DNA of 64,000 bases from Microvirga sp. (GTDB taxonomy: Bacteria > Pseudomonadota > Alphaproteobacteria > Rhizobiales > Beijerinckiaceae): positions 62,001-126,000 of the forward strand of contig JAPSLB010000002.1 of NCBI GenBank assembly GCA_031181145.1, read 5' to 3'. Every line of letters begins with the position of its first letter. The first letter of the stretch is position 1. A model generated the notes under the pieces. That model had not been told where the DNA came from and searched no databases. It saw only the letters and a program-made list of their open reading frames with translations. Positions 42,207-52,027 of the stretch are shown one piece after another. A program made the translations under genes and the position numbers.

Positions 42207-43535
42207 TTATCCACCAGACGCCGCGCTGCCTTGAACCGCCCATCGTTCCGGATCACTCGTCTGGCCGATCAGCGCCAAGCCATAGGCGATGGACTCGAAC
42301 TGGTCGGCCGAGGTCAGCCGCTCCTCTCCGAAGCGCTCCACGAACAGGCGGCGGATGGCGGGAACGAAGGAGGTGCCGCCGGTCAGGAAGACCTTGTCGA
42401 TCTCGGACGCCGAGACCCCTGCTTGCGAGAGAGCCTCATTGAGCGCTTCCGCAATGCGTCCCACGTCTTCCGCGATCCACCTTTCGAAATCGGCGCGTGT
42501 GATGAGCGCCTTGATGTCGACGCTCTCGGCTCTGAACCGGAATTCCGTCTCCTCCGCATTCGACAACGCCACTTTCGCGGCGGACACGGCGCGGTAGAGC
42601 GCAAAGCCCAGATCGTATTCTATGATGTCGATGAACTTCTCCAGCGGCGCGGGCTCGAGCGCCGCCTTTGCCAATTCGCGCAGCTCCTTGAGATCTCCAC
42701 TGCCCTTCATCATGGCAAGCTGGTTCCAGCGCGCGAAATTGGCGTAATAGTGATTGGGGATCGACAGCGTCTTGCCCATGGAGCGGTAGAACCCGCCCTT
42801 GCCGAGCCGAGGAGAGACGACCTGATCCACGATGCGGTAATCGAAAGCGTCCCCCGCGATGCCGATGCCCGAATGTCCGAGCGGTTCCGCCCGCAAAACG
42901 CCGCTCGCGCGGGAGAATCGCATTACGGAGAAGTCGCTGGTACCGCCGCCGAAATCCGCCACCAGAACAGTGGAATCGTGATTGAGCCGGCGCGCATAGA
43001 AGAAGGCGGCGCCCACGGGCTCATAGACATAGCGCGCATGGTCGGCACCGAGCTTGCCGAAAGCGGCGCGATAGCGCTGCATGGCGAGATCGTCGTTCGG
43101 GTTGTAGCCGGCGAATTGCACCGGCCGGCCGATCACCACATTGCGCGCGCCCCAATCCAGTCGCGATTCGCCATGACGCACGAGGGTGCGCAGGAAGGTG
43201 CTCAGAAGGTCTTCAAAGCGATAGCGGTCTCGGAAGATCCGCGTTTCCTGGAATGTCGCGCTGGCCGCGAAAGTCTTGAACGATTGGATGAACCGGTGGG
43301 GATCGAGCCCCTCGAGAAACTGCTCGATGGCCCAAGGGCCGCCCTCGACCTGGGTGCGAAGGCCGTTTCCGTGGCGCTCGTCCCAGAAGCAGAGAGCCGT
43401 CACATAGACCTTGAGGCTTTCTCCACCGTGGTCGAAGGTCAGCGCCTCCACGTTCCCGCGCGAATCAGCAATCGCCACCACGGTGTTACTGGTCCCGAAG
43501 TCGATGCCGATGGACAGATCATGGGATGCGGACAT
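42207..43535 (-). CDS. Short Hsp70 family protein (YegD-like)
   Basis: A 442-aa protein comprising only the actin-like ATPase domain. Phosphate 1 is IGIDFGTSNTVVAIAD, phosphate 2 is VLVADFGGGTSDFSV, and the adenosine site is VFLTGGTSFVPAIRRLF. HSGIGIAGDAFDYRIVD and RLGKGGFYRSMGK fit the YegD group. The substrate-binding domain and lid of DnaK are absent, so it is unlikely to be a general chaperone. The ATG at 43535 gives the normal N-terminus; a longer frame to 43688 runs through the intergenic region. It is divergent from tex. Confidence 0.88.
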   Translation of the reverse strand: MSASHDLSIGIDFGTSNTVVAIADSRGNVEALTFDHGGESLKVYVTALCFWDERHGNGLRTQVEGGPWAIEQFLEGLDPHRFIQSFKTFAASATFQETRIFRDRYRFEDLLSTFLRTLVRHGESRLDWGARNVVIGRPVQFAGYNPNDDLAMQRYRAAFGKLGADHARYVYEPVGAAFFYARRLNHDSTVLVADFGGGTSDFSVMRFSRASGVLRAEPLGHSGIGIAGDAFDYRIVDQVVSPRLGKGGFYRSMGKTLSIPNHYYANFARWNQLAMMKGSGDLKELRELAKAALEPAPLEKFIDIIEYDLGFALYRAVSAAKVALSNAEETEFRFRAESVDIKALITRADFERWIAEDVGRIAEALNEALSQAGVSASEIDKVFLTGGTSFVPAIRRLFVERFGEERLTSADQFESIAYGLALIGQTSDPERWAVQGSAASGG

Positions 43536-43727
43536 GGGGACCCGGCAGATTTCAGTTGAAAGGCCGGACGGTCTATACGGCCGAACCTCTGGAGCCAAGA
43601 GGTTTTTCGTGGAGTCCGACTCACGCTTGCCTTTAGGACACTGCGACGCCTGGACTGGGGATAGGCCGTTGACCCCGGGGGCTCGCACCCCGTAGAAGCC
43701 GCACCTTACCCAAATTTGGAGAGGTCC

Positions 43728-46076
43728 ATGCTATCCATCGGTCAGCGCATCGCGAGCGAACTGAATGTCCAGGAATGGCAGGTCAAGGCGGCCATCGAGT
43801 TGCTCGACGGCGGCGCGACAGTGCCCTTCATCGCGCGCTACCGAAAGGAAGTCACCGGCACCCTCGACGACGCACAGCTGCGCACCTTGGAAGAGCGCCT
43901 TCGCTATCTGCGCGAGCTGGAGGATCGCCGCAAGACGATTCTCGACAGCATCCGCGACCAGGACAAGCTTACAGACGAACTGGCTCTCCAGATCAACAGT
44001 GCCGAGACCAAGGCCCGTCTCGAAGATCTCTATCTTCCCTACAAACCCAAGCGGCGCACCAAGGCCCAGATCGCCAAGGAAGCGGGCCTAGAGCCGCTCG
44101 CCGATCTGGTTCTCTCCGAGTCGCAGCGCGATCCGAAGGAGGCGGCTGCCGCCTTCGTGAACCCGGACAAGGAGGTTGCAACGCCCGAAGCGGCCCTCGA
44201 GGGCGCACGCGCTATCCTCGTGGAGCGCTTTGCCGAGAACGCAGAGCTTCTGGGCGCCCTGCGTGAGATCTACTGGGAGCGGGGCAGCCTCACCTCGAAG
44301 GTGCGTGATGGCAAGCAAACGGATGGTGCGAAGTTTGCTGATTACTTCGATTTTTCCGAGCCCCTCACCAAGCTCCCCTCACACCGCATTCTCGCGCTTT
44401 TTCGCGGAGAGAAGGAGGAGGTCCTCGACCTGCGGATGGAGGAGGACAAGGACGCTGCGGAGTCCGGATATGTGAGCCGCTACGAGGGCCGCATCGCGCT
44501 TGCCTTCGGGATCGCCGATCAGGGCCGCCCCGGCGACAAATGGCTCCTGGATACGGTGCGCTGGGCTTGGCGCACGAAGCTGCGCTTCTCCATCGAACTC
44601 GACATGAAGATGAAGCTATGGCAGCTCGCCGAGGACGAAGCCGTCAGGGTGTTCGCCGGGAACCTGCGTGACCTCCTGCTCGCCGCGCCCGCCGGAACGC
44701 GCCCGACCCTCGGTCTGGATCCCGGCTATCGCACGGGCGTCAAGGTGGCGGTCGTGGACGCCACCGGCAAGGTGGTGGCGACCGATACGATCTACCCGCA
44801 CGAGCCGAAGCGCCAATGGGATGAGTCCCTCGCGACCCTCGCGCGCCTGTGCCGGGTGCACAAGGTGGAGCTCATCGCCATTGGCAACGGCACCGCCTCG
44901 CGCGAGACCGACAAGCTCGCAGGCGATCTCGTGGCGAAACATCCGGATCTGAAGCTCACCAAGATCATGGTCTCGGAAGCCGGAGCTTCCGTTTATTCGG
45001 CTTCGGCCTATGCGAGCCAGGAACTGCCCGATCTTGACGTCTCCTTGCGCGGCGCCGTGTCCATCGCACGGCGCCTGCAGGATCCGCTGGCGGAACTGGT
45101 GAAGATCGATCCCAAGTCCATCGGGGTCGGGCAGTACCAGCACGATCTCGCCGAGTACAAGCTCTCACGCTCCCTCGATGCCGTAGTAGAAGATTGCGTG
45201 AACGCGGTGGGCGTCGACCTCAATACCGCCTCCGCACCGCTTCTTGCCCGCGTCTCGGGCCTCGGCGAGTGGGTGGCGAAGAACATCGTCGAGCACCGCA
45301 ATGTCAAGGGGCCCTTCAGGACCCGCAAAGCCCTCACGGAAGTGTCGGGTCTCGGTCCGAAGACCTTCGAGCAGGCGGCAGGGTTCCTGCGCATCCCGAA
45401 CGGAGACGATCCGCTGGATGCTTCCGGCGTTCACCCGGAGGCCTATCCCGTCGTGCGCCGCATTCTCGAGGCCACGAAGAGCGACATCAAGGTTCTGATC
45501 GGCAACGGCGGTGTGCTGAAGAAGCTCAAGCCTGAGAGCTTCACGGACGATAAGTTCGGCGTGCCCACGGTGAAGGATATCCTGAGCGAGCTGGAAAAGC
45601 CGGGCCGCGATCCCCGCCCCGAATTCAAGACGGCGACCTTCATGGAGGGCGTCGAGAAGATCGGCGATTTGAAGCCCGGCATGATGCTCGAAGGGGTCGT
45701 GACGAACGTGGCCGCCTTCGGCGCCTTCGTCGATATCGGCGTGCACCAGGACGGCCTCGTTCACATCTCGGCGCTGTCCGACACCTTCGTGAAGGATCCG
45801 CGCGACGTCGTGAAGCCGGGCGACATCGTGAAGGTGAAGGTGCTTGAGGTCGATATTCCGCGCAAGCGCATCTCTCTCAGCATGCGCATGAGCGATCCGG
45901 CCGAGAAGCGTTCGTCCGGCCGCTCCGACGACAATCGCGGCGCCTTCCAGAAGCATCGTTCGCAGAACGAGAATAAAGCGGCTGCTCCGGCTGCATCCGG
46001 CGGCGCCTTGGCGGACGCCCTGCGCCGTGCAGGCATGGCCTCGACATCGGGCAAGGACAAGAACGCCCGGCGCTGA
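43728..46076 (+). CDS. tex: Tex family RNA-binding protein
   Basis: A 782-aa protein with the full Tex order. A helical N-terminus ([20 protein letters not shown]) is followed by [11 protein letters not shown]. The YqgF/RNase H-like domain ([17 protein letters not shown], about 330) comes next, then helix-hairpin-helix regions ([35 protein letters not shown]) and a C-terminal S1 domain ([32 protein letters not shown]). It binds nucleic acid and associates with transcription in the cytoplasm. The ATG at 43728 has GGAGAGG just upstream. The C-terminal approximately 60 residues are Ser/Ala/Lys-rich and variable. Confidence 0.95.
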   Translation: MLSIGQRIASELNVQEWQVKAAIELLDGGATVPFIARYRKEVTGTLDDAQLRTLEERLRYLRELEDRRKTILDSIRDQDKLTDELALQINSAETKARLEDLYLPYKPKRRTKAQIAKEAGLEPLADLVLSESQRDPKEAAAAFVNPDKEVATPEAALEGARAILVERFAENAELLGALREIYWERGSLTSKVRDGKQTDGAKFADYFDFSEPLTKLPSHRILALFRGEKEEVLDLRMEEDKDAAESGYVSRYEGRIALAFGIADQGRPGDKWLLDTVRWAWRTKLRFSIELDMKMKLWQLAEDEAVRVFAGNLRDLLLAAPAGTRPTLGLDPGYRTGVKVAVVDATGKVVATDTIYPHEPKRQWDESLATLARLCRVHKVELIAIGNGTASRETDKLAGDLVAKHPDLKLTKIMVSEAGASVYSASAYASQELPDLDVSLRGAVSIARRLQDPLAELVKIDPKSIGVGQYQHDLAEYKLSRSLDAVVEDCVNAVGVDLNTASAPLLARVSGLGEWVAKNIVEHRNVKGPFRTRKALTEVSGLGPKTFEQAAGFLRIPNGDDPLDASGVHPEAYPVVRRILEATKSDIKVLIGNGGVLKKLKPESFTDDKFGVPTVKDILSELEKPGRDPRPEFKTATFMEGVEKIGDLKPGMMLEGVVTNVAAFGAFVDIGVHQDGLVHISALSDTFVKDPRDVVKPGDIVKVKVLEVDIPRKRISLSMRMSDPAEKRSSGRSDDNRGAFQKHRSQNENKAAAPAASGGALADALRRAGMASTSGKDKNARR

Positions 46077-46172
46077 TCGTCGGAGGCAGAGGTAGAAGCC
46101 GATCTCAAACCCGTGCAGCTGCGAAGAGAAACATCCGCGCGGGCTCTTTCAGGACGTTTGCAACAATCTACG

Positions 46173-47351
46173 TCAGCAGGAAAAGCGCGACAGGGCGAAG
46201 GCGGAGATGTCGATTGAGCTGGCTCCATCGACGATCTGTTGCGCCGCCACCTCGCCGACCGCGGCAGAATGCTTGAAGCCATGGCCCGAGCACGGCGACA
46301 CCACGAGAATACGCTCGCTCTCCGGGTGCCGGTCGATCAGGAAGTGGGAATCCGGCGTAACGGTATAAAGACAGGTCACCGCGCGCATGGCGTCGGGGCG
46401 AAGACCCTGAACCCGCCCGGCAAGATGCGCCTCGCGCATGGCAGCGGATTCCGCAGGCGTGACGGTACGCTCGACCTCATCGGGATGGACGAAGACGTCA
46501 TATTGCTCGCCGGCCGTCTTGACGGCGTTGCTTCCGCTCAAGGACGGAAAGCCGTAGAAGAAGTCGTTGGGGCTGGATCCGTGGCACCAGATGAAGACGG
46601 GGCTGTTCGACCAATGCCCGGCATAGTCGGGTTCCACCGCGAACCAGTGCATCACTTGGCGGCTGGGAGACAAGAGCTGCTCGAACGGCGCACCCAGAAG
46701 CGACGGAGCCCAGGATCCGGCGGAGACGATCGCCTGCCCGACCGAAAGCTCACCTTGATCGGTTACGATTCGCACTCCCTCGCCATCGGGCGAGACGGAG
46801 ATCACACGTGTGCCAAGCTGCGTCACGGCTCCCATGGCGCAGGCGCGCTCAAGCTGAACGGCGACGCAGCGCTCGGGGTCGAGATAGCCGCCGCCCGGCT
46901 CGAAATAGGCGATCTCGTGCTCTCCCGCCGTGAATTGCGGGTAGCGCCGGCGGATCTCCGCCGCGTCGAGGATCTCGTGAGGAATCTTGTAGGCCATGGC
47001 GGCCTTCCGGGTGCGCTCCAGAAACGCCGCGCGAATGACGCCGCCTGACGCTGGGGAAGCCGAGTCCACGACAAGGCATCCGTTCTGCACGAGAAGCCGC
47101 TCACCGGTTTCGGCCTCCAGCTCCTTCCAGATCTCGTTGGAGCGCAGCGCAAGCGGCACATAGACCTCGCCCTCGCCGATGGCCTGGCGGGTGATCCGCG
47201 TCTCGCCGTGGGTCGAGCCCTGGTCGTGAGGCGGCGCGAAGCGGTCGATGCCGATGGCCTTCACGCCCCGTTTGGCCAGCTGGTAAAGCGCCGCCGAGCC
47301 CATGGCACCGAGCCCGACAACAGCAACATCGAAGGATTGAGAAGAGCCCAT
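46173..47351 (-). CDS. FAD-dependent N-methyltryptophan/sarcosine oxidase-like protein
   Basis: A 392-aa flavoprotein of the monomeric sarcosine oxidase family. VAVVGLGAMGSAALYQLAKR is the FAD Rossmann loop, GSTHGETRITRQA the pyrophosphate contact, and TCLYTVTPDSHFLID carries the Cys to which FAD is covalently bound in characterised members. SPCSGHGFKHSAAVGEVAA closes the FAD site. It would oxidise N-methyl amino acids to amino acid, formaldehyde and peroxide. The start ATG 47351 gives the usual family N-terminus. It faces leftward, divergent from the thiamine operon. An SolA-like name is possible but not certain. Confidence 0.88.
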   Translation of the reverse strand: MGSSQSFDVAVVGLGAMGSAALYQLAKRGVKAIGIDRFAPPHDQGSTHGETRITRQAIGEGEVYVPLALRSNEIWKELEAETGERLLVQNGCLVVDSASPASGGVIRAAFLERTRKAAMAYKIPHEILDAAEIRRRYPQFTAGEHEIAYFEPGGGYLDPERCVAVQLERACAMGAVTQLGTRVISVSPDGEGVRIVTDQGELSVGQAIVSAGSWAPSLLGAPFEQLLSPSRQVMHWFAVEPDYAGHWSNSPVFIWCHGSSPNDFFYGFPSLSGSNAVKTAGEQYDVFVHPDEVERTVTPAESAAMREAHLAGRVQGLRPDAMRAVTCLYTVTPDSHFLIDRHPESERILVVSPCSGHGFKHSAAVGEVAAQQIVDGASSIDISAFALSRFSC

Positions 47352-47485
47352 AGCACAGGAGATCCGTCTGTTTTCCCATTCCAAACAGAATCCCGGTTCC
47401 GCCGCAAGTATGGCGCCAGAGCCGAGGGCGTGGGGCTAGGGCTCGTCTTGTGTTGCCCGGCGATCTGCTCTAGAACCGCACCTGT

Positions 47486-47574
47486 CTCACGGGGAGCCTC
47501 ACACAGGGCTGAGAGGCGGAAGGCCGCCGACCCGTCGAACCTGATCCGGGTCATGCCGGCGGAGGGAATGAGCA
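47486..47574 (+). promoter_or_regulatory. TPP riboswitch (THI element)
   Basis: The leader carries the conserved order ACGGGGAGCC, GGCTGAGAGG, ACCCG, GAACCTGATCCGGGTCATG and CGGCGGAGGGAATGA, which forms the TPP aptamer. It lies about 80 bases upstream of thiB, so thiamine diphosphate should repress the thiamine importer. A short hairpin (CGCAG/CTGCG near 47583) may be part of the expression platform; a translational mechanism is likely but not established here. Confidence 0.95.
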
Positions 47575-47653
47575 TGCGATACCGCAGACGAAACTGCGCC
47601 CCGTGCGAGTTGAGCCGCCAGCCCGGCTTGCATCATGCATGGGAGCAATCTTG

Positions 47654-48658
47654 ATGTTACGCCGACTTCTTCTCACTCTCGCCTCACTCTGTCTGGCGGC
47701 GAATGCCGCTTTCGCGCAGAGCAAACCTGTCCTCACGGTCTATACCTATGGTTCGTTCGCCGGAAAATACGGTCCGGGAAAAACCGTCAAGGAACGGTTC
47801 GAGGCATCCTGCGATTGCGAGCTCAACTGGGTCACGGCCGAAGACGCCGGGAGCCTTGTCGGGCGCTTGCGCCTCGAGGGAACGGATACGAAAGCTGACG
47901 TAGTCCTGGGCCTCGATGTGAACCTTGCGGCGGAAGCCAGGGCGCTCAACATCTTCGCGCCCCATGGCGTGGAGGTGAAGGATCTTTCGCTTCCGATCGC
48001 ATGGAACGACGACACCTTCGTTCCTTTCGACTGGGGCTATTACGCCTTCGTCTATGACGCCGACAAGCTGCCCGACCCGCCGAAGAGCCTGAAGGAACTC
48101 GTCGAGAACCCCAACGGTCCGAAGGTGGTGCTGCAGGATCCGCGCACCAGCGCGCCGGGCCTCGGCCTTATGCTCTGGATGCAGAAGGTCTATGGTGATC
48201 GATCAGGCGAGGCATGGGCTCAGCTGAAGCCGCGCATCGTGACCTTCACCAAGGGGTGGTCGGAAGCCTATGGCTTGTTCCTGAAAGGTGAAGCGGACAT
48301 GGTGATGTCCTACACCACTTCGCCCGCGTACCACATTGTCGTGGAAAAGAAGCACAATTACAAGGCCGCCATATTCTCTGAAGGGCACTACATGCAGGTG
48401 GAGATCGCCGGCATGACGCGCACGACGAAGCAGCCGGAACTCGCAAAGAAGTTCATCGCCTTCGTGCTCAGTGATGCTTTCCAATCGGCCATGCCCGAAG
48501 GCAACTGGATGATGCCGGCCAAGGCTCCGGTAGCGGGTCTGCCGGACGCCTTCAAGGATCTGGCGCAGCCTCAGAAAGCTCTGCTCTTCACGCCGGAGGA
48601 GGTGCAGCAGAACCGCCGGGCTTTCACCGACACCTGGCTCAACGCCACGGCCCGTTGA
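47654..48658 (+). CDS. thiB: Thiamine ABC transporter substrate-binding protein
   Basis: A 334-aa periplasmic binding protein with a signal peptide (MLRRLLLTLASLCLAANAAFA). The mature part starts KPVLTVYTYGSFAGKYGPG and has ADVVLGLDVNLAAEARAL, TFVPFDWGYYAFVYD, SPAYHIVVEKKH and FPEGNWMMPAK-like (EGNWMMP) stretches typical of ThiB. It captures thiamine or its phosphates and delivers them to ThiPQ. GGGAG lies eight bases before the ATG; an upstream in-frame start would lie inside the riboswitch region. The TPP riboswitch controls it. Confidence 0.94.
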   Translation: MLRRLLLTLASLCLAANAAFAQSKPVLTVYTYGSFAGKYGPGKTVKERFEASCDCELNWVTAEDAGSLVGRLRLEGTDTKADVVLGLDVNLAAEARALNIFAPHGVEVKDLSLPIAWNDDTFVPFDWGYYAFVYDADKLPDPPKSLKELVENPNGPKVVLQDPRTSAPGLGLMLWMQKVYGDRSGEAWAQLKPRIVTFTKGWSEAYGLFLKGEADMVMSYTTSPAYHIVVEKKHNYKAAIFSEGHYMQVEIAGMTRTTKQPELAKKFIAFVLSDAFQSAMPEGNWMMPAKAPVAGLPDAFKDLAQPQKALLFTPEEVQQNRRAFTDTWLNATAR

Positions 48659-48668
48659 ACACATCGTC

Positions 48669-50243
48669 ATGCCGCGAAAGCTGCCCCATCCCGGAAGCTT
48701 GGTGGCCTTTGCCATCCTGGCCTTGGTTGCGGGCGGCTTCATCGCTCTTGCGGCTGTCGGCGGAGAGAAGCCGGCACTTCTCTCCATTGGCCCCTATCTC
48801 TGGCACGTCCTGGCCTTTTCGATCATTCAGGCCACCCTTTCCACCATTCTCTCACTCATGCTCGGCGTCGCCTTGGCGCTCGCCCTGGCGCGTCGCCGTT
48901 TCCGAGGTCGCGGCACGGTTTTGGCGCTCCTGGGCACCACAATGGTGATCCCCACCATCGTGGCGGTCTTCGCGGTCTTCGCCGTCTACGGGCGCAGCGG
49001 ATGGGTCGCCGGAATTCTTGCCCTCCTCGGGTGGAAGGACGGCTTCAGCATCTTCGGCTATCCCGGGATCCTGATCGCGCATGTGTTCCTCAACGGGCCT
49101 TTCGTGGCGCGCATTCTTCTCGATTCCTTGAGCCTCGTTCCGGCCGAGCACTGGCGGCTTGCATCGGCTTTCGGATTCTCGCCCGCGCACGTCTTCCGCC
49201 ATCTTGACTGGCCCGTGCTGCGCGGGGAACTGCCGGGGCTTGCAGGGCTCGTCTTCCTGCTCTGCTTCAAGAGCTTCGCTATCGTGCTGGCGCTCGGCGG
49301 AGGACCGAGCCGGTCAACCCTCGAAGTCGCTATCTACGAAGCGCTCAAGATTGATCTCGACTTTGGCCGCGCGGCCTGGCTTTCGCTGATTCAGCTCGTC
49401 ATCTGCCTGTCACTGACCGGAATTCTCAACTGGGCTTTCGCGAGGCCTCCGACCGCTCATACGATCCGGGGCCTGATCCAGCGTCCTGACGCGCGAAACC
49501 GAAGCCTGAAGATCCTTGATGCTGTCATCCTCACGGCGGCGGGACTTTTCGTCGCTCCCCTGGCGCTCAGCCTGCTGAGCGGGCTGAACAATATCCCTGA
49601 CGTTTTCGATGCGGATCTGCTGCGGGCTTTCGTCACGAGCATGATGATTGCCGTCATCGCCGCAACGATCGCCTGTCTCCTCGCCGTTGCGCTTGCCTCC
49701 GCCGCGCGCCGGTGGCGCGTTGCTCTGCGCTCCCCACGCGTCGCGGCCTTCTATGACTTCCTCCCCAATACCCTGCTGGCTGTGCCGCCCTTCGCGCTGA
49801 CGGCGGGCCTGTACCTGATCGTGCGGCGCTTCGTCGATCCTTCGTCCGCGGGCCTCATTCTTCTGCCGCTGATCAACGGACTGGCCGCCATTCCTTTCGC
49901 CTATCGCTCCCTAGCGCCTCGCCTTCTGACGGCGGAGGAGCGCTATGGTCGGGTTGCCACGTCCCTGGGCATCACCGGCGTCGCCAAGCTCACCATCATG
50001 GACTGGCCCCTCCTCAAGCGCCCCTTCGGCGCCGCCTTCGCCTTGGCCATGGCTCTCTCCTTCGGCGATTTCGGAATCATTGCCCTCTTCGGCGGGCAGG
50101 AGCTCATCACGCTTCCCTATCTTCTCTTCGAGCGACTTGGTTCATACCGGCTCGATGAAGCCTCGGCCATCGGCCTTGTCATCGTGCTCGTCGCCTTCCT
50201 CCTCGCTCATGTGTCAGGCCGCTTGTCTCATGCTGGTGATTGA
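48669..50243 (+). CDS. thiP: Thiamine ABC transporter permease
   Basis: A 524-aa inner-membrane protein with about twelve helices, formed from two fused permease halves. Each half has an ABC-coupling EAA loop, seen as RLASAFGFSPAHVFRHLDWP (about 165) and RVATSLGITGVAKLTIMDWP (about 430). This fused layout is typical of ThiP. It starts ten bases after thiB and overlaps thiQ by 14 bases, so the three genes are one transcript under the TPP riboswitch. Confidence 0.93.
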   Translation: MPRKLPHPGSLVAFAILALVAGGFIALAAVGGEKPALLSIGPYLWHVLAFSIIQATLSTILSLMLGVALALALARRRFRGRGTVLALLGTTMVIPTIVAVFAVFAVYGRSGWVAGILALLGWKDGFSIFGYPGILIAHVFLNGPFVARILLDSLSLVPAEHWRLASAFGFSPAHVFRHLDWPVLRGELPGLAGLVFLLCFKSFAIVLALGGGPSRSTLEVAIYEALKIDLDFGRAAWLSLIQLVICLSLTGILNWAFARPPTAHTIRGLIQRPDARNRSLKILDAVILTAAGLFVAPLALSLLSGLNNIPDVFDADLLRAFVTSMMIAVIAATIACLLAVALASAARRWRVALRSPRVAAFYDFLPNTLLAVPPFALTAGLYLIVRRFVDPSSAGLILLPLINGLAAIPFAYRSLAPRLLTAEERYGRVATSLGITGVAKLTIMDWPLLKRPFGAAFALAMALSFGDFGIIALFGGQELITLPYLLFERLGSYRLDEASAIGLVIVLVAFLLAHVSGRLSHAGD

Positions 50244-50931
50244 AAACTGCCGTCTCACATGGCCGGATTTCACTGCCGATTACTCCATGACGGTGCAGAC
50301 GGGCGCGCTCTGCGCCATCGTCGGGCCGTCAGGCGGCGGAAAGACCACCCTGCTGCACATGATCGCAGGCTTCGAGACACCTGAAAGCGGAGAACTCACG
50401 CTCGGAGGGGTCGACCTCCTGCCCCTGGAACCGGCGAAGCGCCCCGTGGCGATTGTCTTTCAGGACCACAATCTGTTCCCGCACCTCACTGCGGCACAGA
50501 ACGTCGCCTTAGGCATCCGCCCCTCCCTGCGCATGTCCGGGGGTGAGGGTCGGCTGATCGACGAGATGCTGGAGGCCGTTGGCCTGAAGGGTTTCGGAGC
50601 GCGCAAGCCCGGCGAGATGTCGGGCGGGCAGCGCCAGCGCGTGGCGCTGGCGAGGGTCCTTGTCTCGGGCCGCCCGCTGATCCTCTTGGACGAACCCTTC
50701 AGCAGCCTTGATCCAGGTCTCCGACGCGATATGGTTCACCTCGTCGGCGAACTGCGCCGCCGGCGCCCGGTCACGATCCTCATGACGATCCATACGCCCG
50801 AAGACGTGGCCGATCTGGCCGACCAGATGGTACTTGTGGCCGACGGCAAGGTCGTCGCATCGGATACGCCTTCCGCCATCCTTGGCGGCTCCCTCGCCTC
50901 CGTAATCGCCGCTGCGACCTCCAACACCTGA
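50230..50931 (+). CDS. thiQ: Thiamine ABC transporter ATP-binding protein
   Basis: A 233-aa ABC ATPase. Walker A is GPSGGGKTTL, the Q-loop VFQDHNLFPHL, the signature MSGGQRQRVALARVL, Walker B LILLDEPFSSLDPG and the switch His in MTIHTP. The ATG at 50230 overlaps the end of thiP by 14 bases, and the long frame before it is only a shadow within thiP. It powers thiamine uptake by ThiBP. About 214 bases follow before the amino-sugar operon, with no clear terminator. Confidence 0.94.
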   Translation: MLVIENCRLTWPDFTADYSMTVQTGALCAIVGPSGGGKTTLLHMIAGFETPESGELTLGGVDLLPLEPAKRPVAIVFQDHNLFPHLTAAQNVALGIRPSLRMSGGEGRLIDEMLEAVGLKGFGARKPGEMSGGQRQRVALARVLVSGRPLILLDEPFSSLDPGLRRDMVHLVGELRRRRPVTILMTIHTPEDVADLADQMVLVADGKVVASDTPSAILGGSLASVIAAATSNT

Positions 50932-51105
50932 GGCCCATCCGTCTCCAGAGATCGGTTTTGCGGCGTGCCACCCAACGGCGGCACCAAGAGTGGTTTTCAC
51001 GTCCTCACATGCCACCCCGGCTGTTCACAATGCAGTTCCGGACGCGAAAGGTCTGGGCATGGCCTTGCTGCGCCTCTTCCAGAACTGGACATTAAGTGGC
51101 ATTAT

Positions 51106-51121
51106 ACCGGTCTGGTCTTCG
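51106..51121 (+). promoter_or_regulatory. Candidate GntR/HutC operator before the GlcNAc-kinase operon
   Basis: The 16-mer ACCGGTCTGGTCTTCG matches the DasR-type consensus ACTGGTCTAGACCACT at ten positions, mainly in the left half. It overlaps a TTATAC word that may be a -10 element, 25 bases before the start codon. Related sites at 58838 and 61110 support it. Confidence 0.5.
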
Positions 51122-51145
51122 ATTATCTCGAGAGCTCCCCTCCCA

Positions 51146-52027
51146 ATGAGCACCCCTCTTTTCCTCGGCATCGACGGCGGCGGCACGAAATGTCGGGCGC
51201 GGCTGCGGGATGCGGATGGAAATCTGCTGGGAGAAGGCTCGGGTGGTCCATCGAATGTCCGCCTGGACCCCGATCTGGTGTGGAACTCCATTCTGACCGC
51301 CTGCCGCGAAGCCCTAGGGCAAGCCGGACTTCCGGAAAGCGATCTCAAAATCGTGCACGCGGGCATGGGGGCCGCCGGCGCGGGCCAAGCAAGCGCTATC
51401 GAACGGCTGCTCTCTCGTCCGCATCCTTTCGCCTCCTTCGCCGTCGATACCGATGCGCACACGGCCTGGCTCGGCGCCTTCCGCGGTGGCGACGGTGCCA
51501 TCCTCATTCTGGGCACCGGCTCCTGCGGCTATGGCGGAGCCGGCGGGCAATGCCGCTACGTGGGCGGCTGGGGCTTCGAGATCTCCGACGAAGGCAGCGG
51601 AGCCGCCATGGGCCGAGAGCTCCTGCGCCGCTGCGTCTGGGCGCATGACGGGCGGATCCCCTCCACGCCGCTTTCCGATGCACTTCTCGCCGAGTTCAAC
51701 AACGATCTGGAAGTGCTGGTCGATTGGGTCGGCAACGCGCGCCCTGGCGATTATGCAGGTTATGCGCCGCTCGTGCTCGAATACGCCACCCGGCGCGATC
51801 CGCTCGGCATCGCACTCGTCGAGGCTTCCGCCGCTGGCGCCACACGCATCGCCATGCGCCTCCTGGACCTGGGGGCCCCGAATCTGTGCCTGTTCGGCGG
51901 CTTGGCGGAGCCCCTGCGTCCGTGGATGCCGCCGCCGGTTCAGCGAACCATCGTGCCGCCCGCCTCGGATGCCCTGGACGGTGCCATCCTTCTCGGGCGG
52001 AGCGCTGCATCGCGGAGGCTGCCATGA
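51146..52027 (+). CDS. N-acetylglucosamine kinase-like protein (BadF/BadG ATPase family)
   Basis: A 293-aa ASKHA-fold kinase. FLGIDGGGTKCRARL is phosphate loop 1, DAHTAWLGAF and AILILGTGSCGYGG phosphate loop 2, and WGFEISDEGSGAAMGRELLR is the loop seen in GlcNAc kinases. CLFGGLAEPLRP is the adenosine side. It would phosphorylate GlcNAc or a related amino sugar to the 6-phosphate. ATG 51146 is the natural family start. Its stop overlaps the next ATG (ATGA), so it is coupled to the GntR gene and the nag enzymes. A second kinase of the same family lies at 62073. Confidence 0.85.
   Translation: MSTPLFLGIDGGGTKCRARLRDADGNLLGEGSGGPSNVRLDPDLVWNSILTACREALGQAGLPESDLKIVHAGMGAAGAGQASAIERLLSRPHPFASFAVDTDAHTAWLGAFRGGDGAILILGTGSCGYGGAGGQCRYVGGWGFEISDEGSGAAMGRELLRRCVWAHDGRIPSTPLSDALLAEFNNDLEVLVDWVGNARPGDYAGYAPLVLEYATRRDPLGIALVEASAAGATRIAMRLLDLGAPNLCLFGGLAEPLRPWMPPPVQRTIVPPASDALDGAILLGRSAASRRLP

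Noticed and set aside
43566..43620. A hairpin CCTCT/AGAGG followed by TTTTT between the Hsp70 and tex genes
   Set aside because: The genes are divergent there, so no transcript needs to end; the stem has only five base pairs.
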